64,000 nt of DNA from Talinum fruticosum (GCA_021018815.1 JAITYX010000004.1:5955501-6019500), one strand, 5' to 3'. Shown: positions 1 through 12,252, counted from the first letter of the stretch. Notes: generated by a model from the sequence alone, not told the origin. Program-made: numbers and translations.

Positions 1-165
1 TCATTAGATTCGGAATTTCAATTTTTAGTTGGTGCATGATCACAAGCCAAGTATTTTGTTTTCATGCATTTGTCAAGTTAAGATTTTTGCCTGCATAGCT
101 ATCCATTTTGTGAAATCTCGAATTCCCAATGGCTTGAAGTAGTTGACATAGCAATGATAATACAG

Positions 166-1579
166 GGAGATATTGAAGCAAGCAAGAAGCGCTTTTGGAG
201 GGACAAATAAAATGGATATACACACTAAGATGATGAAGGTTTACGATCAGGTTCCAATGTGGTGGTTTCATGTCATTCTAGCAGCGTCGATTGCTTTGAC
301 GATCTGGGTTTGTGAATATTACAAGGAAATGCTGCAACTGCCATGGTGGGGTGTCCTGCTTGCTTGTGCTCTTGCTTTCTTTTTCACACTCCCAATTGGC
401 ATCATCCAGGCGACCACAAATCAGGTATGTACTGCTAAGCAATAAAATGGAAATCTTATTCGTATTATTTGATAGTTGAAATCAAGCATATTACTGCTTT
501 TGTGGCCCTTCTCATGCTTGAGTACTTTTGCTCCCCCACCCCCCAAAAAAAAAAAAAAAAAAACCTCTTAACACAGCAACCAGGATTGAATATCATCACT
601 GAGTACATTATTGGATATCTATACCCTGGGAGACCTGTCGCTAATATGTGCTTCAAGGTGTATGGCTACATCAGTATGAATCAAGCCCTGTTCTTCCTAG
701 GGGACTTTAAGCTCGGTCATTACATGAAGGTGCCACCTAAAGCAATGTTTATGGCTCAGGTTCTGTTCCGTCTCTTTTCTATCTTCTCATCTTTGAAATC
801 TAAAGATACTCTTGGAATTCAATCAGTTCTATAAGCCGATGAGTTTTACCAGAACCGTTTACCACCCCCCCAACAAAAAAAGGGAAAAAGAACACCCATA
901 TAACCTGAAAGACAAAATATAATTGATGTATATTAATGAACAATTTTGATTCTTTGTTTAGATTGTTGGGGCCTTGGTATCAGTTATCGTCTACACTGGA
1001 ACAGCATGGTGGATGATGGAGTCTATCCACGGTATTTGTGACACATCATTGCTGCCACCCGGGAGCCCGTGGACTTGTTCATACGACGCAACGTTCTACA
1101 CTGCTTCAGTGATATGGGGTTTGGTTGGTCCCCGCAGGATCTTCGGGAATTTGGGTCATTACTCCAATGTGAACTGGTGGTTCCTGGTTGGAGCCTTGGC
1201 ACCTGTCCTAGTATGGATCGCCCAGAAGTCATTCCCTCAGCAAAAGTGGATCAGGCTCATCCATATGCCGGTCCTCTTGGGCGCAACCTCAATGATGCCC
1301 CCAGCTAGTGCTGTCAACTTCACAAGTTGGATTATTGTCGGGTTTATCTCAGGATTCGTGGTCTATAGGTACAGGCCAGCATGGTGGGAGAGGTACAATT
1401 ACATATTCTCCGGGGGTCTCGATGCTGGGACAGCCTTCATGACAATTCTGGTGTTCTTCAGCCTGCAATATGTAAACAACACCGCCCTCGACTGGTGGGG
1501 GAATGGCAGCGAGGGTTGTCCCTTGGCTACTTGCCCCACCGCTAAAGGGGTGGTGGTTGATGGTTGTCCCATCTTTTGA
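166..1579 (+). CDS. Oligopeptide transporter, OPT family (3' part, 5' end outside window)
   Basis: Exons 166-424, 577-759 and 962-1579 join in frame (GT-AG) to give the C-terminal 352 residues or so of an OPT-family transporter. Known role of the family: proton-coupled uptake of small peptides, glutathione or metal chelates across the plasma membrane. Visible: a cytosolic stretch leading into VPMWWF, a series of hydrophobic membrane segments, the [15 protein letters not shown] motif, and the typical OPT tail with [20 protein letters not shown] and a final GCPIF. The first exon starts mid-codon after an AG at 164-165, so an intron covers the left edge and the N-terminal half lies outside. No frame breaks are seen. 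It belongs to the peptide-transporter branch and not the YSL branch, which is represented separately at 30525-34097. The exact paralogue is not determined. Confidence 0.93.
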
Positions 1580-2456
1580 TTTTTGGTTTAGGTCACAGGT
1601 CTTTCTTCATATTCATGGGACTGCTTGGTTTATTGTCTCTTCCTTTGTGATTGTAAATACTGTCAGTAGCCAAGATGGTTTAGGTTTAGGGATGCCATTT
1701 TAATATCTTAGGTCTATTCAGCTGTAGGATGGTGGTGGACTGGAATTAGGATTTTGCATATTGGAATTGTACATATTCTCTCATTTGCTACATTTCTCTC
1801 TCTTGCTTGGCTTCTCACTGTTGATCTACTATTACTGTAAATTTACTGATAATTTTGCTTAAATTGTTTAGATAAATTACTAGTATTTGAGTTTTTAACA
1901 TTGGTTTTTAATTAAGTTTGTACAAGTGAAAATCAGGTTATGAGGGTATATTCCATCAGGTTCAAAATACTTGGTATGAGGGAATTTTAAGGAAAAATTA
2001 AATTTATGATAAAATTTGTGTTAATAGATTAAGTTGCTCTAAGATATCATTGGAAATGAAGAAAATTAATAGAAGAGGAGAGGAAAAAAGATAACGCTCA
2101 CAAAAATTTAGGTTCGAGTTGAAATCGGGTTGGATAAATCGGTCATCTGGACGAAATTTTTTGTCCGATATTCGATTTTTTGGGTCGATTAATTTGAACA
2201 AGCGTATATTCGAGTTAAAATTGGGTTCGGACAATAGAAATATGAAAATTTAATATCCGAAATTAAAATTCGGACAAAAAGTCAATCAGACCCGATTTTT
2301 TTCGGATAAACAAATTTAGATAATCAAATAGAAATGAAAAAATTAACTAAAATTGTATGGATTGTGAAATAGACCGGAGTATTTGCTGTTTGATTGGCAC
2401 CCAAAAACACAAAAAGAATAAAATAAAAATGATAATCACGTTTTGAAAACTCCCGC
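1580..2456. other. Intergenic: OPT 3' UTR and AT-rich spacer
   Basis: Holds the 3' UTR of the transporter, then AT-rich sequence with a degraded hAT-MITE-like relic at 2092-2311 (separate entry). The last 100 bases or so are the likely promoter and leader of the CDC14-like gene. No coding exon is supported here. Confidence 0.6.
2092..2311. mobile_element. Degraded hAT-type MITE relic
   Basis: This stretch shares an ordered set of motifs with the complete 236-bp hAT MITE at 19501-19736: a terminus beginning TAACGCTCAC, GAAATCGGGT, GACGAA followed by TTTTTTGTCCGATA, ACAAGCGTA.ATTCGAGTTAAAAT, AATATGAAAATTT and AAAATTCGGA.AAAAAGTC. The left terminus is recognisable. The right terminal inverted repeat is missing, so no target duplication can be defined. 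It is non-coding; short open frames across it are by-products of the same repeat. Confidence 0.6.
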
Positions 2457-2486
2457 ATGTATGTAGCTGGAGAGTGTGAGAGAGAG

Positions 2487-5290
2487 ATGAATCTGAAGAA
2501 GATGTACACACGATCTTCGTCGGCCGGCGGCGGCGGAGGAGGGAAATCGGAGTCGGCAAGTGAGGAGGGTTCGGCATTGGCGTCGGCGGCGATGGGTATA
2601 GTGGAGGAATTTGTAGGATCTCTCAAGCACCGCCGGCTATACAGAGAGGTGACGCTTGCCCTCCGAGCCGGCCTCAGAGACGCTCGCGCCGAATCCTCTT
2701 TCCTTCGAGTCCGGGGCCTTCGCTGCCTCCTTAGCTTCCTCCGTTCCGTCGCTGATTCTGATTCCGATGCCATCATCCATCTCTTCTGCGTCACCCAATC
2801 TCTTCCCGATCTCCAAGGTATATCTCTCTGTCTCTCGTCCTTAAATTCCTAGATTCATGAATTGGATTGTGAAATTGTGGAAATCGCGGAATTCTCGTTC
2901 AAATTTATCGTAAAAAATTTTCATTTTTAGTAGCTTTCTTCTTAGAAAATGGTTGAGCTAAGGATGCTCTCTTTGTCCTAATTTATGTGTGCAATGGAAG
3001 TGGGAAAGTGATCTTAAATTGTAATTCATCCTTTGCAATCTTTGCAGCACCCAATTAGTTGAATTGTTTGTTACATGCTTTTGGATAAGTGGCATCAATT
3101 GGGGCAAAATTAATTTTGGAATTCTAGAAATATTTTGTTGCCATTAACAACTGTATGAAGATAATCTTACATGTGTAAATGTTCAGTAATAATCTGCAAC
3201 CAAGTTTTACGAAACTATTTAGACAAAATTTCATTTGATTGATTATGGTTCAGAAAATGGGGCCAGCCATTGCTCACATTTTGATCATTGTCTATGGTTT
3301 TAATCGTATGGACTTGGTTAAAACAGTGGTTCCTGTTTTGTTTCAACATTCGCTAAAAGAAGCAGAAGATGACGAAGTCATAAACCTTGATCGTGTGTTC
3401 ACTGTGGAGCCTATGAAGTTAACCAGCCCTTCGACCAATACTGAAGTTGCGCTTGCACTTCGGGTTTTGGAAGGATGCTGCTTGATTCACCGCCAAAGTA
3501 CAATTTTTGCTCACCAACACAAGGCTATCTCGGTATTAATCCCCCACCTGCTCTTAAAAGAATTAATGTGCCCAGGAGATATTCAATCATTCCTTTATTG
3601 CAGTTACCCTTTCTTCTCAAAACTGTGATTTCTTTTGTTCCTTGTTCTGTTGCGTGACTTCCTTAACTACGAAGTATGTGCATTGCTTTTGATTGAATGA
3701 GTTTAGAGATTTCAACTTGTTTAAAAAAGTTGGGAAGTTTTGAACAACTATCAAGCTTTTACATTTCTAGTTTTAAGGGACGTCTTACAACTTGAAGAAA
3801 CACTAGAGTGCTAGGAATTTCAATGTAACTGTGTTTGGAAAATGGACAGAAATTAATGATTTCTTTGGTAGGGAGGTCAAGTTGTTTATTTGGTTAAAAG
3901 CCAATAGAACAAACATGAGAGTGAGCTCTTCCCTATTTTCAGCTTTTTAAATATTTTTAATTAACAGGTATTGATGAATATTCTCTCAAGTCGAGGAGTG
4001 CAGGAGCAAGGTGCCTGCTTGGATGCATTGATCGCTTTGCTGCTGGATTCAACTGCCAATCAAATGGTATTTCTTCTTAATCATTTCACCCAAAGCTTTG
4101 GTTGCCATTGTTTTATCCTAACTGGATAATTTCTATGATGGAACTTTGCTTACAATGTCCTGATAGTTGTTATCAAAGAAATTCTGTGACTTTCTACTTC
4201 CCGCATACTATTTTGCTACCTCCCCTCCCCTGTTCTTAGGTATGAAAAAAGAACCACTACTAAACGTGGAACTAGATGCTACCCTTTCATTTAGTAAGGA
4301 TGATGATTAAGAGTAGTCTCTTATGTTGACCTCCTTATTTCTTTCATTTTAGAGTCAGCGTACTTTGAGAAGTGAATTGCATGGCTCTAAGTTGACACCC
4401 CATTGATATGTTACTTTCCATGGAACTTATAGGAATTTGAAGCCTCTAACGGCATTGAGGAAGTTGCAGCAATTATTAAGGACAAACAAGTTGATGAGAA
4501 TGTCAGGTACATTCACTTCCCAATCTCACAAGTTATGGCTTTCTTTTTTCAACGATTTTGCTTTGGAGTATGCTCGAGCCTTCAATTTTGCGCTTAGAAT
4601 GGGATGCATCTAATTGAAGAAAAACAGGGAATCAATTTTCTTCCCCTTTAATTGAGACGTGGTAGCATACAGGATAATATAAATCCCTGACCTTTCTCTG
4701 ATTCAGACAGCGTGCAGAAAGAATATAACCTTCATACTTTTCTGTACTCATTCAATCAAACTCCCATCGTTCACAGGTTATTTTTAAGACAGAGTAGATA
4801 AGTTTTCATCCTCCTGAAGGCAAGGATTGTTTATGAGTTAAAATTTTTTATCCATGAAAGATCCCCGACTCACGAGTCTTTCACTCTCTTGCTTGCTAGT
4901 GCAGATCTTTGTGCCTGTGAATAAGCCTATTCATGATTGACTGCTTTGAATAACTTCAGATTCCTCTCTAGTATTGACGTGTAAAATTGAGCTTTTCACT
5001 ACAATCTTTCCTGATTATTGATTAACATAGAACTGATGATCTCATCCCTAATACCTAGGATGAAATGTGGAGAATTCTTGCTGTTACTTATTGGACATGT
5101 GGACACAAGAGAGATGCAGGCAATGGCAACGATACATAGTGACATACGGCGTCTTTTGGGTGAGAAACCTTCATCTTTGATATGGGCAGCAAGTCAGTTT
5201 GCCTCAACTCTCGAACCCGAGGAGAGGATGTCATCTTTGCAAATACAAGCTCGTAGAGTGCTCGAGTCGCTTGATCTCTTTGGAGTATAG
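2487..5290 (+). CDS. CDC14/SIN-component-like protein (armadillo-like helical)
   Basis: Exons 2487-2817, 3327-3532, 3968-4066, 4433-4506 and 5059-5290 join with GT-AG junctions in one frame, giving 313 residues. An upstream in-frame ATG at 2457 would add 10. The protein starts with a Gly/Ser-rich low-complexity stretch followed by helical repeats. The central segment (ACLDALIALLLDSTANQ, then NGIEEVAAIIKDKQVDENVR, then MKCGEFLLLLIGHVDTREM) and the tail with LGEKPSSLIWAASQF match the pattern of the Pfam CDC14 (SIN component) family. In fission yeast that protein partners a kinase of the septation initiation network; its plant role is not established. No frame breaks. The leader is purine-rich and lies just upstream. 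Confidence 0.82.
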
Positions 5291-6412
5291 AGTGAGAGTA
5301 CGTATGATTTGCATTTATTTTAATTGATTTGGTGTTGGAATCAATATTTTTGAAATGTACAATAGTCATTGTTGATATTTCATGAAATGAAAGTAGTAAC
5401 TCATTTTTTGTTTCTCTTTTTATGTTGCTTCTAACTTTTTCCCTTTTGACCTTACATTCTATGTCACTAGTATATACTCCCTCTGTTTCACAATATATTT
5501 TACTTTAACTAATTTTTTTCGTTTCATAATACTTGTAACTTTACAATATAATAGTATATTAATTATTAGTTTTTCAATTTTACCCTTCTTAATTATTTTT
5601 TTAATTTTTAAAACTTTATCGTTTTCAATATAATAGCCTAACATATTTTTTAATTGTTTTACTAAAATGGAAAGAGAGAGGACGTAGTGATAAGATTTAG
5701 AAAATTAGGGAGGAGAAAGCCAGAAAATTATAAAATCGGAAGGAGAGAGAAAAAAAGTCATAATTTTACTAAAAATAAGAGGGTATATTTGATATTTTCT
5801 TATAAAACTAACTTCCTTTTTTTTATCTTATCTTAATTTTTCCTTATTCTTTTAAAACGTAGGGAGTATAATCAACATCTAATGCCACTTTTTTATTTTA
5901 CATTTATCAAATCTGATTGATAAATACTAGCATTTTCAAACATATTTTTCGATTGAGTTAGATGGTTTTCAACTTCAAAAAAATAACTAAAACATGATAA
6001 TAATATGTTCCCTTGTCCCATTTTTTTATTCACCTTTTAAAATAATTTATACATGAAAATTGGAAACTATCCTCGTAACAAATTCTGAGTTTCTTGCTTA
6101 CCTTACTTCCTTCCAAGGAAGAAAAAAAGAAAAATAAAATCCAAGGTTTAATAGGAATCCTAATTACCCCTGGATACGACATACGTCACCATTGTCCTAT
6201 TTGTTTCGGATTGCCTTTTTTTCCTCTTTTATTTCCTTTTTCACAGATGGGCGGGCGTAACTAAACCTTAAACGACAAAAATCAGCGGCCAAGCTCCCAG
6301 ATAGAAAGTAAACCCTTCTTCACCCCTCTCTCTCTCTCGATATATATATATATTGAAGTGCAGACAGGAGAATCCGGGGAACGCAGCTTTGCCTTCTATT
6401 TTCAGGGAGAGA
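5291..6412. other. Intergenic spacer with MITE and GA/TA-rich leader
   Basis: Contains the 3' UTR of the CDC14-like gene, a Stowaway MITE (separate entry) and AT-rich spacer. From about 6327 it holds the leader of the ALKBH9-like gene, with a (TC)n run followed by (AT)n at 6327-6353. No gene is seen. Confidence 0.6.
5477..5866. mobile_element. Stowaway-type MITE (Tc1/mariner, non-autonomous)
   Basis: A 390-bp AT-rich element starts CTCCCTCTGTTT and ends AAAACGTAGGGAG, the inverted complement (CTCCCTACGTTTT). It is flanked by TA on both sides (5475-5476 and 5867-5868). CTCCCT.CG termini with a TA target duplication are diagnostic of plant Stowaway elements. There is no coding capacity. It sits between the CDC14-like gene and the ALKBH9-like gene. 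Confidence 0.88.
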
Positions 6413-6578
6413 ATGGCCGGAGATTTGGCCGGAGGGTCGCCGGAATCAACGTCGGAGAATGAGTGGATGAGTCGTTTCAAGGATTTGGAAGCTTCCCAGA
6501 TTGCAAACCTCTTCGATGGTTTTTGCTCTGAGTGCCATGCTCTTCTCAAGTCTCGTCTTCTGGCTCTTACCAATCGTA

Positions 6579-6609
<31 letters not shown>

Positions 6610-8749
6610 GCACACACACACACCAGAAGTTACTGATTTTTATAAAATTAGATGAACTGAATTGAGATAGTAATTTGAGTATTGCTTTCTGTCAAAGTAA
6701 GACTTTTGAGAGGTGTTTTTATACCCTGTCTGATTTTTTTTTTTTTGAAACTAAAATAATTTGGAAAAATAATTGATAGTAATCTAATCATGTCCAAGAT
6801 TAATTCTTAACCTAGATTGAACCCTTAATATATGACCTCAATTTATTGTGATTTTGGCAATCTTGATTAATCAGCATAGGGTATATATATTATGTTGAGA
6901 AATTGTGTTATTTATTTTGTTTTTGATCATTTGTGATTTACAGAAAAGCATGATTATGGCTCTATAAATCAACAACATAGCGATCACGAGAGAACACCAA
7001 GCAAGGAATCTACATACTCAAGAAAGCAACAGGGAAGTAGAGATAAGTTATCTCCCTCACCAGTTAATGCCAAGCCACAAGTGCGTGATCTTTTCAGCCC
7101 TAACTTGGTTTCGGGTGTTGAAAACCATGGACCTTCAGTTACTGTAAGCAATGGGAACTCGGAAGAGGAAGAATGGCGCAAATTTTCACAGGTTGGAAAG
7201 AAGAAGAACTTTGTGCATCATGAGAGGGTTAATGGGAAAGAGATAAATGTGCTTCAAGGGCTCGAGCTTCACACCGGGGTTTTCAGTACTGAAGAGCAGA
7301 AGAAAATTGTTGAATCTGTTTATAACTTCCAGAAGATGGGGCAAAAGGGAAGCTTATGGGTATGTTGCTTATTTCTGTAGTATATTTGTTCTTTTTTTCT
7401 GAATTTCTTTTCTAAACTCTATTTTATTGTTATATAGTTAGTAAGAAAATGATGTCCAAAGGTTTTCAAAAAGTCCATTATGACAGTTAGAGTGAGAGCT
7501 AGGAAATATATGGTTTTTAACTGTTTGTCTAATTTTTCTCTCATTTACTTGAAATTCTACAGCACGTACATACTCAGAACCGAGGAAGTGGATGCGTGGG
7601 AAAGGGCGTGTTACCATTCAATTCGGTTGCTGTTATAATTATGCAGTGGTAATTTCACAATCCCTTTACCATTCAATCATTAACTTTGTTCATTCTCATC
7701 TGCTTAGAAAGTTTCCATCTGAAAATTTTTGAAGGGTTCCCTGACATTTATGTTTGATTATTTCCATGTCTCTCACGTTATAACCTTGGATTGAATTATT
7801 GATCAGGACAAGGATGGGAATCCTCCTGGAATAATTCGGGACGAAGAAGTTGATCCTTTACCTCCTGTATTCAAGCAGATGATTAAGCGGATGGTGAGGT
7901 GGCATGTCCTGCCTCCGACATGTGTTCCCAACAGTTGTATAGTGAATATTTATGACGAAGGCGATTGCATCCCTCCCCACATCGATCACCATGACTTTCT
8001 CCGCCCATTTTGTACTGTCTCATTCTTGACTGAGTGTAATATCCTGTTTGGCTGCAATCTTAAGGTCTCGGGCCCTGGGGAGTTCTCTGGCCCTGTCTCC
8101 ATTCCTCTTCCTGTTGGGTATGTTCAATTGCGCTTCTCCCTTTCGTGACATAATTTGGTTGATTTCTTTCAGGATGCTAGGATTGATGAACACAGTTAAA
8201 AAACCAGTTCTGAATTCTGAATTTCATACTTCCCTTTGTGTAATTCCATAGATTATTGCAGTTTTTTTAGTCTTGAGTTTGACATATGTGCGTAATTTGT
8301 TTGTGCAGATCTGTTCTTGTTCTGAAGGGCAATGGAGCAGATGTAGCGAAGCACTGTGTTCCAGCAGTGCCTGCAAGAAGGTTCCACTCAAATCATTTTC
8401 CTGATATTCTCGAACATCACTGATTCATATTCATAACACTAATTTTCTCTCTTCCATTGATAACAATTTCTACCATCTCACTTCACAATCTTGTCTTTGT
8501 TGTAGGATTTCAGTCACATTTAGGAGGATGGACGAGAGCAAAATCCCGTACAAATTCTCACCTGATCCGGAGTTGCTGAATTTAAAGCCTCTGGCTCGAA
8601 CTTCATCAGGTGTCAAAGCAGGTGTGGCAGCCCAGGGTCATCAATGTGAAGCTAAAATCAATGGCAAAGCTCACAAATGGACTCCAAGAGAAGTAGTAGA
8701 TAACTCATTCGTCCTTCAGAAGAATGACTTCCCCCTCTTGGTGGCTTGA
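6413..8749 (+). CDS. ALKBH9-type 2OG-Fe(II) RNA demethylase (one-base frameshift)
   Basis: Exons 6413-6575, 6944-7359, 7563-7648, 7807-8117, 8309-8380 and 8506-8749. The product is about 430 residues and resembles plant ALKBH9/10 N6-methyladenosine RNA demethylases (known family role, nucleus or cytosol). Visible: an N-terminal region with WMSRFKDLEASQIANLF, a polar linker, then the double-stranded beta-helix dioxygenase core. Iron ligands are in PPHIDHHDFLRPF (His and Asp, near residue 280) and the His of ADVAKHCVPA. The 2-oxoglutarate arginines lie in RISVTFRRMD. ATG 6413 is the first good start. Oddity: exon 2 ends in a frame that does not fit exon 3. Exon 3 must read RTYSEPRKWMRGKGR to match the family, which needs one extra base near GGGAAGCTT (7347-7355). 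The total is then divisible by three, so a sequence error is likelier than a dead gene. Confidence 0.88.
6578..6622. repeat. Compound microsatellite (CT)n(CA)n at a 5' splice site
   Basis: A CT run merges into an almost perfect CA run, starting two bases after the GT of the first ALKBH9-like intron (donor at 6576-6577). It is likely polymorphic in length. Confidence 0.9.
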
Positions 8750-9397
8750 AATTGTGAAACTGAGTCGGTGAGATTTGTAATCTACTACACGGAGAGGCGC
8801 TTCTCTTGCAATTTTTTCACATTTTCTCTCTTTTTTTGAATGTTGTATGTGCTATTTATCTCATTGAGGTGCAGTATGTGAAATTTTCCATATTTAGTTA
8901 AGCAAATTCTTTTGTCATGTAATACAGATTGTTGACACACTGTCATAGCATTCACCCATTGTAGTTGAGTTGCGGAGATTAATAAGATACTGAGCGTTTG
9001 GCTCTTTTCATTTATACTTCTTGCCTTATATCTTTCTTCACATTGGTTAGTCAGTATGTTTGACCTGCTCAAAAATTTATAGAGGTCGACTAAAATTTAC
9101 TCTAAAGTTCTCAAAATTCTAGTAGCAGCCCAAAATTTGAGGAAATAAAACGAAGTTCTGTGTAGAGTTCTAAAATAACTTCTAATGGGGGCCAGAAATT
9201 TTCATAAAAGATTTGAAAATTTCATGAATAATGAAATGGACACAACCATCTAGGGAAACAGAACAATTTTTGTCAGATCCTTTGAGTAAAAGCTCTGATG
9301 ACTGATTGCATAGAAAATTATGTGCAGAAGATCCAAATTTTGTTCAACAATGTACAAAATTTCTGTCTTAGAATGGTGGATAATATTACATCTTTTG
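8750..9397. other. Convergent intergenic spacer
   Basis: Lies between the stop of the ALKBH9-like gene and the stop of the opposing PPR gene, so it holds both 3' UTRs. It is AT-rich, with no other exon or repeat recognised. Confidence 0.6.
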
Positions 9398-12005
9398 CTA
9401 TGTACACTCAGAAGTTACAACATTGCAGTCTCTACCTGCGTTTTTCATGTGCATTGTTAAGTTCTCCAACATCATGTATATCTCCTCGTTTCTCAAGTGG
9501 GATGTATCATTTGCTGTAAATACATGGACATCGCTCCCGTCCTCTATCCAACTACATCCAGCACTCTTTCTCATTCTTCTCTCTGTAATGATCTTTCTTA
9601 TTCTCAAAAGGTCACTCCATCTCCCAGCAAATGCATACAAATTTGCCAATAGAACATAGTTACCTGTATTTTCTGGTTCTATCTCTAAAAGCTTTTGAGC
9701 TGCCATTTCCCCGTGCATCACGTCCCTGAATAAACACAGCCTCCAAGCAAAGCACCCCATGTGACAGAATCTGGATCCATTGGCATAGTTCTAATAAGCT
9801 TGTAAGCATCACTTGTTTTACCACACCGGCTTAGCAGATCAACCATGGATGTGTAGTGTTTCAGTGATGGTGTCACATTATAAAATTCCATCAAATTGAA
9901 TAGTTTTTGACCCATATTAACTTTTCCAGCATGAGTACAAGAAGAAAGAACAGCTAAAAAGGTCACTTCATCCGGTGAAAAACCATTAGCAAGGATCTGG
10001 TGAAACAGATCTATACCATCCTCCCCTAGTCCATGCATGGCATAGGCAGTAAGCATTGCATTTTGGGAGACTAGATTAGGCTTCAGGATTCTGCTATTAG
10101 CCTTTACTGCATGCTTTATACTCCCACATTTGGCATACATGTCTACTAGGGCGGCTCCAATATAGACATCCGAATCATACCCACGTCTGATTGAATGCCC
10201 ATGAACCTGCTTGCCTCGCTCAATTGTAGCCAATTTAGAACAGGCGGGTAATACTATTCCTACTGTATAAATATCAGGATTTAAGTTTGCGCTTGACAGC
10301 ACAGAGAAGAACTGCAGAGCAAGTTCATAATGCCCATTTTCAACATGACCTGAGATTACTCCATTCCATGTATATATGTTGGGGTCAAAACCATCATGGC
10401 TCATTTTCCTTAGGAGAATGGAAAGGTCATCCATTTGATTGCAACGAGCATAGCCAGAGATCAAAGTATTCCATGTTTCTATATCTCTGTATGTAACTTC
10501 CTCAAATGCCTGCTGAGCAAACTTCACATCTTTGCTTTTGAAGTACATTTCCATCAATGCTTCAGCAACAAAAGGATTATTGTTCAGACCCTTGATGATG
10601 GCTTGTCCATGAACCTGCTTTCCTTGTCTAAGATAATCCTTCACAGAACAAGCAGAAAGTACACTTCCTAGAGTGTAGGAATCCACTTGAATGCCTTCCA
10701 CCATTTGCATCTCCTCATATAACTTGATTGCTTTCCAAAATAACATGTTGTCAACATATCCTGAAATCATCGCATTCCATGTTATCCGGTCCCTTTGGAT
10801 GCCATTCTGCTCGATTTGATCAAAGAGATCCTCGGCTTTTGAAATATCACCTTTTTCACAGAAGCCAACTATCATGGTATTGAAGGACACAACATTCTTC
10901 ACTGAATATCTCGAAAATATTTTGCTTGCTCTTTCCATATCACCACACCACCTGTACACATCAAGCAACCCATTCACTACAATGGGATTGATCATATACT
11001 CATGTCTAATGATGTAGGCATGGATTTCCTTAGCAAGAGTTACTGACTGCAGCTCAGCAAAAGCAGGAAGGGCCCCAGCTATTGTTTGTGCATTTGGCTT
11101 CACCCCTCCTTTTTGCATTCTTGATAGCAATACAACAGCTTCAGTTGCATACCCATTTTGTGCAAAACCACTAATGACAGCACTCCAAGAGACAACATTT
11201 GGGATTGTATAGCCTGAGTACGACATCTTATCAAGATTCTCCAGCGCTTCATGAACCATGCCATTCAAAGCACAAGCTGAAAGGAGAGAATTCCATGAAA
11301 CCGAGTCCGTCTTACTCATGGTGCAGAATACCTTCTTCGCATCACCCAAATTTCCACACTTTCCATACATATCAATCAAAGCATTGCCCACATAAAGATT
11401 TGAAACGAACATGGCTTTTATCACAAACCCGTGAAGTTGCCTTCCTAGTCCTATCTCTTGAAGCCCACTACAAATCTTCAACACTATCGGAAACACAAAA
11501 AATCTAAGCTGATTTCCTCATACAACAACCCCAGAAACAATGAAAAACCTTCTTCAAACAAATCATTATTCACATGAATACTGATTATAGCCAACCAAGA
11601 GTACAAGTTTCTCAGTGGCATTTTATCGAACAACATATATGCATCATTCAGACAGTCGCACCGGCCATACATCTGCAGCAATTTGGTTTCTACAAACTCA
11701 ATTCCGTGAAACCCAGATTTGATGGCATGGGCATGGATAGATTTTCCGAAAATTGCGGAAGTGCAAGAATCAAGAACTGAAGCATAAGTGGTCGAGTCCA
11801 CTAGTGCATCGTCGGAACAGAGATGGGGAGCGTAGTAGGAGGAGAGAGAAAAAGACATGGGTTGGGAGGCTGATTTGAGTCTTGGGATGGTTCGGCTAAT
11901 AGGCGGGTGATGATGCTTGGATAGTTGCCGCCAAGATGATTTTGGCGGGTTAGCAACGCCTCCTAACTGTAGGTAGGCCATGTCGAAAGCCGCAGTAACC
12001 ACCAC
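9398..12005 (-). CDS. PLS-type pentatricopeptide repeat protein with E/E+ tail (two one-base frameshifts)
   Basis: Intronless minus-strand gene. Three overlapping frames form one PPR protein: 12005 to about 11500, about 11500 to about 9727, and about 9727 to 9398. PPR proteins bind organellar RNA, and the PLS class with E domains mostly acts in C-to-U editing. The N-terminus is Ser-rich, then come more than ten 31-36-residue repeats ([26 protein letters not shown]-like, [34 protein letters not shown]). The tail holds [31 protein letters not shown] and [12 protein letters not shown]. No DYW deaminase domain follows. A missing T in a T6 run (complement of A at 11497-11502) breaks [11 protein letters not shown], and a missing G in a G3 run (complement of CCC at 9724-9726) breaks the E motif. 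Adding both bases gives 870 codons. Start may be ATG 12005 or the next in-frame ATG at 11981. Confidence 0.87.
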
Positions 12006-12252
12006 GCCCCGCTAAATTGTTCCCATACCAACTACCGAAACCCCCTAAAAAAATAAAAAAGCAAAAAATTAAAATGTTTATTTATTAACAGAGGGAAAAC
12101 GGTGAATCATTTCAAAAAAAAAAAAAAAAAGCCGAAGAAAATGGTGGATATTATTTTTTAAGATGCTGGAAAAACATCATGATATATACAGCGTTGTCCA
12201 ATTATCAATAATTATTATCGACATAGTTAATCTTCTATGATACGTTTTAGAG

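Noticed and set aside
2324..2794. Minus-strand frame of 156 codons over the first exon of the CDC14-like gene
   Set aside because: It is the antisense of a GC-rich coding exon; the plus-strand exon has matching splice phase and family motifs.
9398..12005. PPR gene as a pseudogene
   Set aside because: Only two breaks, both single-base run contractions of the kind seen in six other conserved genes here, and repair gives a complete protein.
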